Positions 7,720-15,441 of a stretch of 64,000 nt of DNA are shown here, in pieces. The DNA is taken from positions 558,001 through 622,000 of the forward strand of contig JADJOT010000010.1 of assembly GCA_016713625.1 (NCBI GenBank), given 5' to 3'. Below the pieces are notes generated by a model. It did not search any database. It worked only from the letters and a program-made list of their open reading frames with translations, and was not told the origin of the DNA. The position numbers and the translations under genes are program-made. The stretch is from Candidatus Accumulibacter affinis (GTDB taxonomy: Bacteria; Pseudomonadota; Gammaproteobacteria; Burkholderiales; Rhodocyclaceae). Position 1 is the first letter of the stretch. Every line of letters starts with the position of its first letter.

Positions 7720-8970
7720 TCAAACCGGGTCGGCGAGGAAGCGCTGCAGCAACTGATTGAGGAAGCGGCGGCCCTGATCGGTGGGTGCAATGCGCTGCCG
7801 CTGACGTTCGATCAGCCCTGCCTGTTCGGCCTGCCGCAGCTGCTTCTCGATGCTCAGCAGCGGCAGTGCGGTGCGCAACTCGAACAGCTGCGCGTCGAAG
7901 CCGTCGAGCAGGCGCAGGGCGTTGAGCATGAACTCGAACGGCAGGTCGGCGGCGGCGACGGCAAACTCGTCCTGCAGCGGCGCGCCGGCGGCGACCCTGG
8001 CCAGATATTGCTCAGGCCCTTTCCAGCGCATCTGGCGCACGACGCGATCGCGCAGCGTCAGCTTGCCGTGGGCACCGGCGCCGATCCCCAGATAGTCGCC
8101 AAACTGCCAGTAGTTGAGGTTGTGCTGGCACTGCCGGCCTGGTCTGGCAAAAGCCGAGGTTTCGTAATGGAGGTAGCCCGCGGCTGCCAGCCTGGTCTCG
8201 ATGGCGTCCTGCATGTCGGCACAGGTGTCGGAGTCGGGCAGCGTCGGAGGCCTGGCGGCAAAGGCGGTGTTCGCTTCGATGGTCAGTTGGTAACAGGAAA
8301 GGTGTGGCGGCGAGAAGGCGAGCGCCGCGTCGATGTCGGCGAGGGCCTCGGCCAGTGTTTGGCCGGGCAGACCGTACATCAGGTCGAGATTGAAATTGTC
8401 GAAATGGCTGGCGGCGATGTCGATCGCGCGCCGCGCCTGCTGATCGTCGTGAATACGACCGAGGGCCTGCAGGTGTTTGCGGTCGAAGCTCTGGATGCCC
8501 AGCGACAGGCGGTTGATGCCGGCGGCACGAAAGGCGGCGAACTTGCCGGCTTCGACCGTTCCCGGATTGGCTTCGAGGGTGATTTCTGCGCCGGGCAGCA
8601 AGGGCAGGCGGCTGCGCAGGGCAGCCAGAAGTTCATCGAGGCCCGCGCCGGAGAGCAGGCTGGGTGTGCCGCCGCCGAAAAAGACGCTGTCGATGCGGCG
8701 TCCCCAGACCAGCGGCAGAGCGGTCTCGAGGTCGGCGATGAGGGCGCTCAGATAGTCGCTCTCGGGGATCGCTGCTGCTGCAGCGTTGTGTTCTGCCGCC
8801 AGGGCATGCGAATTGAAATCGCAGTAGGGGCACTTCTGCACGCACCACGGGACATGCACGTAGAGCGAGAGTGGCGGTGGACTGCGGAAACGCGCTTCGC
8901 CGCGCCCTGCGGCAGCCTGCGGCGGCTGCAGCAGCAGCGGAATCACCGTGTGGCCAGCGCGGCCAGGCAT
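7720..8970 (-). CDS. hemW: Radical SAM heme chaperone HemW
   Basis: A 416-residue protein with the radical-SAM cluster motif CVQKCPYCDF (CX3CX2C, about residue 43), a GGGTPSLL motif and a C-terminal HemW/HemN-like domain. HemW binds heme and delivers it to respiratory enzymes; the short N-terminus and CX3CX2C arrangement fit HemW better than the coproporphyrinogen oxidase HemN, but paralogues are hard to separate by eye. The ATG at 8970 forms TGATG with the rdgB stop, which decides the start over a longer open frame reaching 9150. Confidence 0.88.
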   Translation of the reverse strand: MPGRAGHTVIPLLLQPPQAAAGRGEARFRSPPPLSLYVHVPWCVQKCPYCDFNSHALAAEHNAAAAAIPESDYLSALIADLETALPLVWGRRIDSVFFGGGTPSLLSGAGLDELLAALRSRLPLLPGAEITLEANPGTVEAGKFAAFRAAGINRLSLGIQSFDRKHLQALGRIHDDQQARRAIDIAASHFDNFNLDLMYGLPGQTLAEALADIDAALAFSPPHLSCYQLTIEANTAFAARPPTLPDSDTCADMQDAIETRLAAAGYLHYETSAFARPGRQCQHNLNYWQFGDYLGIGAGAHGKLTLRDRVVRQMRWKGPEQYLARVAAGAPLQDEFAVAAADLPFEFMLNALRLLDGFDAQLFELRTALPLLSIEKQLRQAEQAGLIERQRQRIAPTDQGRRFLNQLLQRFLADPV

Positions 8971-9566
8971 CAGCGCCGCGCTTGCAGGCGCTCGACGAGG
9001 CGGGCGAGGGCCTGACCACGATGCGAACGGCGGTTCTTTTCGGCGGCGTCGAGTTCGGCCGCGGTCCGGTCGAGATCGCGCAGGTAGAACAGCGGGTCGT
9101 AGCCAAAGCCGTCGTCGCCGCGTGCTGCCGAGAGGATCTCGCCGTGCCACTCGCCCTCGGCGATAATCGGCTGCGGGTCGTCGGCGTGGCGAACGAAGAC
9201 GATGAGCGATACGAAATGGGCGCTGCGCGGAGCACCTTCACCGAGTGCGCCGAGTTCAGCGAGCAGTTTGGCGTTATTGCGCGCGTCGGAGCGGGGTTCG
9301 CCGGCATAGCGGGCGGACTGTACTCCGGGTGCGCCGCCAAAGGCGTCGACACACAGGCCCGAGTCGTCGGCCAGCGCCGGCAGGCCGGTCTGCCGTGCCG
9401 CGTGGCGGGCCTTGGTCAGGGCATTTTCGACGAAGGTACAGTGCGGCTCGGCGGCCTCGGCAACGCCAAGTTGGCCCTGCGGGACGAGTTCCCAACCCAG
9501 CGGCGCGAGAATCGCATCGAGTTCCTTCAGTTTCTTGGCGTTGTTGGAAGCGAGCACCAGTTTCAT
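8970..9566 (-). CDS. rdgB: XTP/dITP diphosphatase RdgB
   Basis: A 198-residue Ham1-family pyrophosphatase that removes dITP and XTP from the nucleotide pool. Motifs are the N-terminal SNNAKKLKELDAIL, the active-site stretch ADDSGLCVDAFGGAPGVQSA (about residue 70) and FGYDPLF (about 150). It lies between rph (4-base overlap) and hemW (1-base overlap), a leftward operon. Confidence 0.94.
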   Translation of the reverse strand: MKLVLASNNAKKLKELDAILAPLGWELVPQGQLGVAEAAEPHCTFVENALTKARHAARQTGLPALADDSGLCVDAFGGAPGVQSARYAGEPRSDARNNAKLLAELGALGEGAPRSAHFVSLIVFVRHADDPQPIIAEGEWHGEILSAARGDDGFGYDPLFYLRDLDRTAAELDAAEKNRRSHRGQALARLVERLQARR

Positions 9567-10279
9567 CGGGCAGCCGCCGCTTTCTGACAGACGATCAGTT
9601 GGCCGATACCGGCCGCCGCCAGGTCCAGCAACTCGTCCATCTGGCCGCGCGTGAAAGGCCTGCCCTCGGCGGTTCCCTGAACTTCGACGATGCCGCCGTC
9701 GCCGGTCATCACCACGTTCATGTCGGTGTCGCAGCCGGAGTCCTCGGCGTAGTCGAGGTCGACCACCGCGATTCCCCGATAGATCCCGACGGAGATGGCT
9801 GCGACCTGATCACGCAGCGGGTTTTCGCTGAGCTTGCCCTTGCTCAGCAGGTGTTCACAGGCGTCGTTGAGCGCCAGCCAGGCGCCGGTGATGGCGGCGC
9901 AACGCGTGCCGCCGTCCGCTTGCAGAACGTCACAGTCAAGCGTGATCTGACGTTCGCCGAGGGCCTTGAGGTCGGTCACTGCACGCAGCGAGCGACCGAT
10001 CAGGCGCTGGATTTCCTGGGTGCGCCCGCTCTGTTTTCCCTTGGCCGCCTCGCGGCCGCTGCGCGTGTGCGTCGAGCGCGGCAGCATCCCGTATTCGGCG
10101 GTCACCCAACCCTGTCCGCTGCCGCGCAGAAATGGCGGCAGCGATTCTTCGACGCTGGCCGTGCACAGGACGCGGGTGTCGCCCATTTCGATCAGTACCG
10201 AGCCCTCGGCATGAAGTGTATAGCGGCGCGTAATCTGCACCTTGCGTAGCTGCGCGGCAGAGCGCTGACTGGGTCGCAT
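9563..10279 (-). CDS. rph: Ribonuclease PH
   Basis: A 238-residue phosphorolytic 3'-5' exoribonuclease that trims tRNA 3' ends. The N-terminus (MRPSQRSAAQLRKVQI), the GDTRVLCTASVEE strand, the substrate-binding EYGMLPRSTHTR stretch and the DCDVLQADGGTRCAAITGA active-site region are all present at full family length. It precedes rdgB with a 4-base overlap and follows the PP2C phosphatase gene by eight bases. Confidence 0.95.
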   Translation of the reverse strand: MRPSQRSAAQLRKVQITRRYTLHAEGSVLIEMGDTRVLCTASVEESLPPFLRGSGQGWVTAEYGMLPRSTHTRSGREAAKGKQSGRTQEIQRLIGRSLRAVTDLKALGERQITLDCDVLQADGGTRCAAITGAWLALNDACEHLLSKGKLSENPLRDQVAAISVGIYRGIAVVDLDYAEDSGCDTDMNVVMTGDGGIVEVQGTAEGRPFTRGQMDELLDLAAAGIGQLIVCQKAAAAR

Positions 10280-10287
10280 GCGGATTC

Positions 10288-11208
10288 CTATCGGGAGTAC
10301 TTCTGGATGGTCGATCGGATCTCTTCAATGGCACGTTCGATCTCCTCGTCGGTGAGGTCGGTCTTGGCGCCCGGGTGCCGTCCGAACTCGTCCATTCTCT
10401 TGGTGACCGTGTCGCGCGGCATCGTTCTGGTGGATATCAGGCTACTGCGGCCGCTACTGTCGTCGCCGTAACTGTCTCCCCAGCGCACGGCGACCATCGA
10501 CAGGTTGTCGGCATGCGGGCCGCCGAGGATTTCCGCCTGGGCCAGCAGTTCTGGCACCGCCAGCATCAGATCGGCAGATCTCAGCGAAACCGTCAGCGCA
10601 TCGGCCGGCAGCACACTCCAGGCACCGTCCGTGCACAGCACCAGAACGTCGCCCACTTCGAGGGTTGTCTTGCGGGAATACTCGATCTCCGGTTTTTGCT
10701 GGCCACCGAGGCAGCCGTAGATCTTGTTGCGGTCCGGGTGTCCGGTCATCTGCGCTTCGCTGATCACACCCTGGTCGACCAACAGGCGTACGCGCGAGTG
10801 ATCCCGGGTCTGCGCCCGCACTTTGCCATTGCGCAGCAGGTACAACCTGGAATCCCCTGAATGCGCCCAGTAAGCCACGTTGTGCTGCACGACGCAGGCG
10901 ACGCAGGTAGTGCGCGGTGAGTCCACCAGGCGATGCTTGCTGGCAAAGTCGAGAATGGCAGCGTGGGCATTGAGCATTCCCTTCTGCAGGAACATGAAGG
11001 GGTCCAGCGCCTGCGGCCGAAATTCGTTAGGAAACGCCTCGGTCAGCGTCTGCACAGCGATCTGCGCCGCCACTTCGCCATAGTAGTGACCGCCCATGCC
11101 GTCGGCGACCACCATCAGCAAGGCCTCTCGGGAGTAACAGTAGGCCAGGCGGTCCTCGTTGTTGGCACGCATGCCAGTACGGCTTTCCTGGTAGATGGTG
11201 AATTTCAT
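10288..11208 (-). CDS. PP2C-type serine/threonine protein phosphatase
   Basis: A 306-residue PPM/PP2C phosphatase. Metal-binding motifs are visible: R.NNEDRLAY near the start, VVADGMGGHYYGEVAA (about residue 34), THSGDSRLYLL-like AHSGDSRLYLLRNG (about 114) and HADNLSMVAV (about 230). It removes phosphate from Ser/Thr residues in the cytoplasm; its obvious partner is the kinase encoded just upstream, whose stop overlaps its start by four bases. The last 60 residues (SSGRSSLISTRTMPRDTVTK onward) are polar and may be regulatory. Confidence 0.9.
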   Translation of the reverse strand: MKFTIYQESRTGMRANNEDRLAYCYSREALLMVVADGMGGHYYGEVAAQIAVQTLTEAFPNEFRPQALDPFMFLQKGMLNAHAAILDFASKHRLVDSPRTTCVACVVQHNVAYWAHSGDSRLYLLRNGKVRAQTRDHSRVRLLVDQGVISEAQMTGHPDRNKIYGCLGGQQKPEIEYSRKTTLEVGDVLVLCTDGAWSVLPADALTVSLRSADLMLAVPELLAQAEILGGPHADNLSMVAVRWGDSYGDDSSGRSSLISTRTMPRDTVTKRMDEFGRHPGAKTDLTDEEIERAIEEIRSTIQKYSR

Positions 11209-12176
11209 AGGTCTCTGGCCTTCTTGAATTTGCCGACTACGTTCCCCAGCCAGGTGTCCTTCGGCCGCGGGCCCGGGGGTGAAACGACGGCTTCGGTGAG
11301 CGCTTTCTGCAGGGCGAAGACGCTTTGCGGCCGGTAGCGGTGATTCAGGTTCAGGCAGCAGTCGATGGTTTCGAGCAATTGGTCAGAGTATTCTCCTTCC
11401 CAGCGGACCATGGCGGGTATCATTCGGTCCTTTTCCAGGCGGTTGTTGGCCGGTTGCGGTGTGTTGCCGGAGATGCACGCATACATCGAGGCGCCCACAC
11501 TGTAGATGTCGCTCCACGGGCCAAGCAAATCCCGCTGGTGGTAGTGCTCGGGGGAGGCGAAGCCCGGGGTGTACATCGGCTTGAGCATCGGCGTGTTGCA
11601 GGCCAGGGTCTGGCGTGCTGCGCCGAAATCGATCAGCACCGGTATCTGGCTGTTGCGCATGTAGATGTTCGACGGCTTGATGTCGAGGTGCAGCAAACGG
11701 TGCGAATGGACCTCGCGGAGACCGTTGAGCATCTTGGTGAAGACGTTGCGAATGAAGTTTTCCGTCACCCCGGGGCGGTTCTTCTGGATCAAATCCTGCA
11801 GCGTGCGGCCGGTCTCGTACTCCATCACCATATAGACGGTTTGGTTGGCACGAAAAAAGTTCAACACCCGCACGACGTTCGGGTGAGAAAGGGCGGCCAG
11901 TGCCCGCCCTTCCTCGAAAAAGCATTTCAAGCCGTAGCGGAAGGCGGGCAGATGATCTTCGGAGATCTGCGGCGCGGTCTTTCCTTCACTGCGCAAGGCC
12001 AGCGTATTGGGCAGGTATTCCTTGATCGCAACGCGCTGCCCGTTCGCGTCGGTAGCGAGGTAGACGATCGAAAAACCTCCCAGCGAGAGCTGCTGCTCGA
12101 TGCAATACTCATCGATCTGGAAACCAGGGGGGAGGGGGTGGTTCGCTTGTTGCGCCATCCGTGTCAGGGCTATCAT
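11205..12176 (-). CDS. Serine/threonine protein kinase (Hanks type)
   Basis: A 323-residue soluble kinase with glycine loop LSLGGFSIVYLA, ATP lysine VAIKEYLP, catalytic loop HLDIKPSNIYM (about residue 160), DFGAARQ and an APE-like FASPEHY. The HRD arginine is replaced by leucine (HLD), a variant seen in some bacterial kinases. There is no transmembrane or sensor domain. It is co-transcribed with a PP2C phosphatase, forming a reversible Ser/Thr phosphorylation switch. A slightly later start at MAQQANH (12158) is possible. Confidence 0.88.
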   Translation of the reverse strand: MIALTRMAQQANHPLPPGFQIDEYCIEQQLSLGGFSIVYLATDANGQRVAIKEYLPNTLALRSEGKTAPQISEDHLPAFRYGLKCFFEEGRALAALSHPNVVRVLNFFRANQTVYMVMEYETGRTLQDLIQKNRPGVTENFIRNVFTKMLNGLREVHSHRLLHLDIKPSNIYMRNSQIPVLIDFGAARQTLACNTPMLKPMYTPGFASPEHYHQRDLLGPWSDIYSVGASMYACISGNTPQPANNRLEKDRMIPAMVRWEGEYSDQLLETIDCCLNLNHRYRPQSVFALQKALTEAVVSPPGPRPKDTWLGNVVGKFKKARDL

Positions 12177-12261
12177 TCCAATTTTTGGTCATTGTCCGGT
12201 TTTTGGGGGTGAGCTGTAAAGCCGGCTGCTGCCCCACCACCGTCCACAGGTCAGGATTCCG

Positions 12262-13128
12262 ATGATTTATAGCATGACCGGCTATGCCGTCAGGACGCTC
12301 GCCGTCAGCGGCGGTGCCTTGCACTTCGAGTTGAAAAGCGTCAATTCCCGCTACCTCGACTGCCAGTTTCGGCTTGCTGACGAATTACGCGTCGTCGAAC
12401 CCGCCTTGCGGGAGTTGATCGGTGCGCGCGTTTCCCGCGGCAAGCTCGAGTGTCGCGTCAGTTTCGTTCCCGCGAGCGGTAATCGATCACAGTGGACCCT
12501 GAATACCGGGTTGCTCGAAGATCTGAAGCTTTTCGACGCCCAGGTTCGCAGTGTTCTGCCCCTTGCCGCTCCCCTGGCGGTCAGTGACGTATTGCGCTGG
12601 CCGGGTATCTTCGGCGATGACAGCGTCGATGTCGAGACCGCGGTTCCGGCGTGCCTGGGGCTGGCCGCCGAGGCGCTCGACGATTTCGCCGCGAGTCGGG
12701 CACGCGAGGGGGAGAAACTGGCAACGGTGATCCGCGAACGAGTGAGCCACATGCGGGCTCTGGCGCGCAGGGTCGAGCCACGCATTCCGGCGGCACAGGC
12801 GGCGTTCAACGAGCGGCTCAGACAGCGTCTCCTGGATGCAGTGCAATTGGTCGACGACGAGCGAATCCGCCAGGAAGTCGCCGTATTCGCTGCGCGCATC
12901 GACATCGCCGAGGAACTGGCGCGGCTAGCAACCCATCTCGACGAGGTCGAGCGTGTGCTGGATGCCGGTGGTGCCAGCGGCAAGCGCCTCGACTTCCTGA
13001 TGCAGGAGCTCAATCGCGAAGCCAATACACTCGGTTCCAAGTCGCTGGTTGCGGAGATTTCACAGACCGCGATCGAACTCAAGCTGCTGATTGAACAGAT
13101 GCGCGAGCAGGTACAGAATCTGGAGTGA
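12262..13128 (+). CDS. yicC: YicC family endoribonuclease
   Basis: A 288-residue protein starting MIYSMTGYA, the diagnostic N-terminus of YicC, with the C-terminal KRLDFLMQELNREANTLGSK block (about residue 240). Members are RNases implicated in turnover of RNAs such as RyhB in E. coli. It is divergent from the kinase gene and lies upstream of gmk, its usual neighbour, although here about 1.4 kb with two other genes intervenes. Confidence 0.92.
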   Translation: MIYSMTGYAVRTLAVSGGALHFELKSVNSRYLDCQFRLADELRVVEPALRELIGARVSRGKLECRVSFVPASGNRSQWTLNTGLLEDLKLFDAQVRSVLPLAAPLAVSDVLRWPGIFGDDSVDVETAVPACLGLAAEALDDFAASRAREGEKLATVIRERVSHMRALARRVEPRIPAAQAAFNERLRQRLLDAVQLVDDERIRQEVAVFAARIDIAEELARLATHLDEVERVLDAGGASGKRLDFLMQELNREANTLGSKSLVAEISQTAIELKLLIEQMREQVQNLE

Positions 13129-13283
13129 GCTCTCACCAGCTTACCGGCAGTCGCAACACTGCAACAGGCGGAATCACCCGGCTATCTCCATGGCATTATC
13201 GGCCTGCCGGTCAGGCTCTTCCTTGGCGCCGGCATCCCCGCGCTGATCAGGCTTGCTATCCAATTCGACTCGGGGCACCATGG

Positions 13284-13315
13284 CGGATACGCGGATACGC
13301 GGATACGCGGATTCG
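13284..13315 (+). repeat. Tandem repeat, four 8-bp units
   Basis: Three exact copies of CGGATACG (13284..13307) are followed by a fourth with one change (CGGATTCG, 13308..13315). The array lies in the 208-base gap between yicC and the LysE-type gene, 22 bases before the latter's start, so it could influence its leader. Confidence 0.85.
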
Positions 13316-13336
13316 TATTGGGATTGAGGGACTTCA

Positions 13337-13984
13337 ATGGTTACCCTGCTGCCACCATGGCATTTATTCTCGGCCTTTCTGCTGGCCAGCCTGGTGCTCG
13401 CGATCACCCCAGGCCCTGGTGTGTTCTATATCGTTGCGAGAAGCGTTTCCCAGGGCCGTCGTTCAGGACTGGTCTCCGTAGCGGCTGTCGCACTCGGCAA
13501 TCTTGGCAACGCTTTCGCCGCGTCGGTGGGGCTTGCCGCATTGTTCTCTGCTTCCTCGCTGGCTTTCGCGATCGTCAAGTACGCTGGCGCTCTCTACCTG
13601 GTCTATCTCGGAGTGCAAATGTTGCGTTCCTCGCGAACCGAGACGCTGGATTTTTTGCCTGCGACCAGCCAGCTGAGTCTCATTTTCCGGGATGGCGTCG
13701 TGATCGCGCTGCTCAACCCCAAGACGACCGTATTCTTCGCCGCGTTCTTGCCGCAGTTTCTAAGTCCAGAGGTACCGCCGATGCTGCAGAGCATGCTGCT
13801 CGGTTCTCTCTTCGTTGCAATTGCCGCGATCACTGACAGCGCATATGCTCTTGCGTCCAGCGAAGTTGCCCCCGTCCTTGCCCGCGCCCGAAGTGCCAGA
13901 CATTTTGGTCAGCGTCTTGGCGGTGGAGTGTTCATCGGCCTTGGGATACTCGCAGCGTTCGTTGATTCACATCGAGCCAGGTAG
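13337..13984 (+). CDS. LysE/RhtB family exporter
   Basis: A 215-residue membrane protein with about six helices. The family signature is visible near the start (ITPGPGVFYIVARSVSQGRR, about residues 24-43), followed by LGNLGNAFAASVGLAAL and the internal LNPKTTVFFAAFLPQF motif (about 125). Such proteins export amino acids or related metabolites through the inner membrane. The substrate is not evident. A GAGGG lies about ten bases before the ATG. It stands alone between yicC and gmk. Confidence 0.88.
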   Translation: MVTLLPPWHLFSAFLLASLVLAITPGPGVFYIVARSVSQGRRSGLVSVAAVALGNLGNAFAASVGLAALFSASSLAFAIVKYAGALYLVYLGVQMLRSSRTETLDFLPATSQLSLIFRDGVVIALLNPKTTVFFAAFLPQFLSPEVPPMLQSMLLGSLFVAIAAITDSAYALASSEVAPVLARARSARHFGQRLGGGVFIGLGILAAFVDSHRAR

Positions 13985-14009
13985 CTGCGACGCCGCCCCG
14001 GCGGCTCCG

Positions 14010-14366
14010 CTATTTGGTGATCGCGGCGTTGCGCCCCGAGAACTGGTCACTCATGCGCAATGCCGCATCACTGAACTGGCCCAGCGGCTTCTCTGTACAG
14101 TAGCGATTCACCTGCTGCTCGACGGTTGCGCTGGAGATCGCCGATACCTGCTGGCTCTGGTTGGCGTAGTTGTGGCCGGAGAGCACGCCGCGCACCCAGG
14201 CGACGTAGAGCGCGCGTTGCTCGGCATCGTCTTTTGACGCAGACCAGGCGCGGCAAGACATGTCGTCAAAACCGACGATCTTGAGCGGCACGGCAGCGCC
14301 GACAGCCGTTGCCGCGAGTGCGGCAAACAGTAAAGCGGTGAACTGCCGCGACTTCCATCGACACAT
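14010..14366 (-). CDS. Small exported protein of unknown function
   Basis: From ATG 14366 (GAGGAG seven bases upstream) this encodes 118 residues: a signal peptide (FTALLFAALAATAVGAA) and a mature part of about 90 residues with two cysteines (SCRAW and RYCTEKP) that could form a disulfide, and an aromatic motif YVAWVRGVLSGHNYAN. The pattern of a helical domain with a Cys pair and a GxLSGxN segment recalls small periplasmic proteins, but no family is recognised. It is convergent with the LysE gene and divergent from gmk. Confidence 0.65.
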   Translation of the reverse strand: MCRWKSRQFTALLFAALAATAVGAAVPLKIVGFDDMSCRAWSASKDDAEQRALYVAWVRGVLSGHNYANQSQQVSAISSATVEQQVNRYCTEKPLGQFSDAALRMSDQFSGRNAAITK

Positions 14367-14575
14367 TGCGTTGCTCCTCACCAGTTCGAACCTCCATCCA
14401 GGTGCAATTCTCGTCGGTAAAGCCCGCGTGGTCCATGCCCATGGCCGCTGTCGGCGTTCTGCTGCCATCCTGCTGCTCGCCGCAGCCGTGGCCCGTTCCT
14501 CGCGCGGCCGACGGTGTGTCTACAGCGCCTGGGCCGCGCGTACAATCAAGGTCTTGCTTTCCTCGACCAGAACCC

Positions 14576-15184
14576 ATGCTCGGACATCTGTACATTGTCA
14601 CCGCCCCGTCCGGCGCCGGCAAGACGACGCTGGTGCGCTTGCTGCTTGAGAACGATCCGGGCATCCGCGTGTCCATTTCTCACAGCACGCGCTCACCGCG
14701 GCTGGGTGAGCGCAACGCTGTCGACTACCATTTCATCGGCGTGCCGGATTTCCTCGAAATGGCTCGAAATGATGACTTCATTGAATGGGCCCAGGTTCAT
14801 GGCAACTACTATGGCACCTCCAGAAGTGGCATCGAAGCCGCCTTGCAGGCCGGCCACGACCTGCTGCTCGAGATCGACTGGCAGGGCGCGCAGCAGGTGC
14901 GGAAAGTGTTCCCGGCGGCAATCGGGGTTTTCATCCTGCCGCCCTCGGTCGATGAACTCGAACGTCGTCTTTGCGAGCGGGCCACCGACAGTTCCGAAAC
15001 AATCGCTCGCCGCGTTGCAGCGGCTCGCGAAGAGATGCAGCATGTGGCTGAATTCGACTATGTTATCATCAATGACGACCTGCAGCGCGCGCTGCTCGAT
15101 CTGTTGGCGGTGGTTCGCGCCGAGCGACTCCGTTATGCTGCGCAGTACCAGCGCCATTCCATCCTGTTCACAACAATGCTCTGA
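14576..15184 (+). CDS. gmk: Guanylate kinase
   Basis: A 202-residue enzyme phosphorylating GMP to GDP. P-loop APSGAGKTTLVRLLL (about residue 10), the GMP-binding SISHSTRSPRLGE (about 33) and the VHGNYYGTS motif (about 75) fit. The frame is open upstream to 14366, but the conserved start MLGHLYIVTAPSGAG fixes the ATG at 14576. A TACAAT-like -10 lies about 25 bases upstream. rpoZ and spoT follow, the conserved gmk-rpoZ-spoT order. Confidence 0.95.
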   Translation: MLGHLYIVTAPSGAGKTTLVRLLLENDPGIRVSISHSTRSPRLGERNAVDYHFIGVPDFLEMARNDDFIEWAQVHGNYYGTSRSGIEAALQAGHDLLLEIDWQGAQQVRKVFPAAIGVFILPPSVDELERRLCERATDSSETIARRVAAAREEMQHVAEFDYVIINDDLQRALLDLLAVVRAERLRYAAQYQRHSILFTTML

Positions 15185-15202
15185 ATTTACCGGGAGATTT
15201 GC

Positions 15203-15409
15203 ATGGCAAGAGTGACCGTAGACGACTGTCTGCACCGTATTCCGAACCGCTTCCAGATGACGCTGGCCGCGACCTATCGCGCCCGACAGATCACCGCCGG
15301 CGCGTCCCCGCTGGTCGATGCCGGCCGCGACAAGCCGACCGTGATTGCACTGCGAGAAATCGCCGTTGGTCGCGTCGGTCTGGAGGTTCTCAATCGCGGT
15401 CAGGCCTGA
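15203..15409 (+). CDS. rpoZ: RNA polymerase omega subunit
   Basis: A 68-residue protein starting MARVTVDDCLHRIPNRFQM, with the ARQI and ALREIA helices of omega, which assists assembly of the beta' subunit and forms part of a ppGpp site. A GGGAG precedes the ATG by about seven bases. It sits between gmk and spoT, so two stringent-response components are co-encoded. Confidence 0.95.
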   Translation: MARVTVDDCLHRIPNRFQMTLAATYRARQITAGASPLVDAGRDKPTVIALREIAVGRVGLEVLNRGQA

Positions 15410-15441
15410 GTTCGGTCGCACGCGCTGTGCCGTGCGTGATC

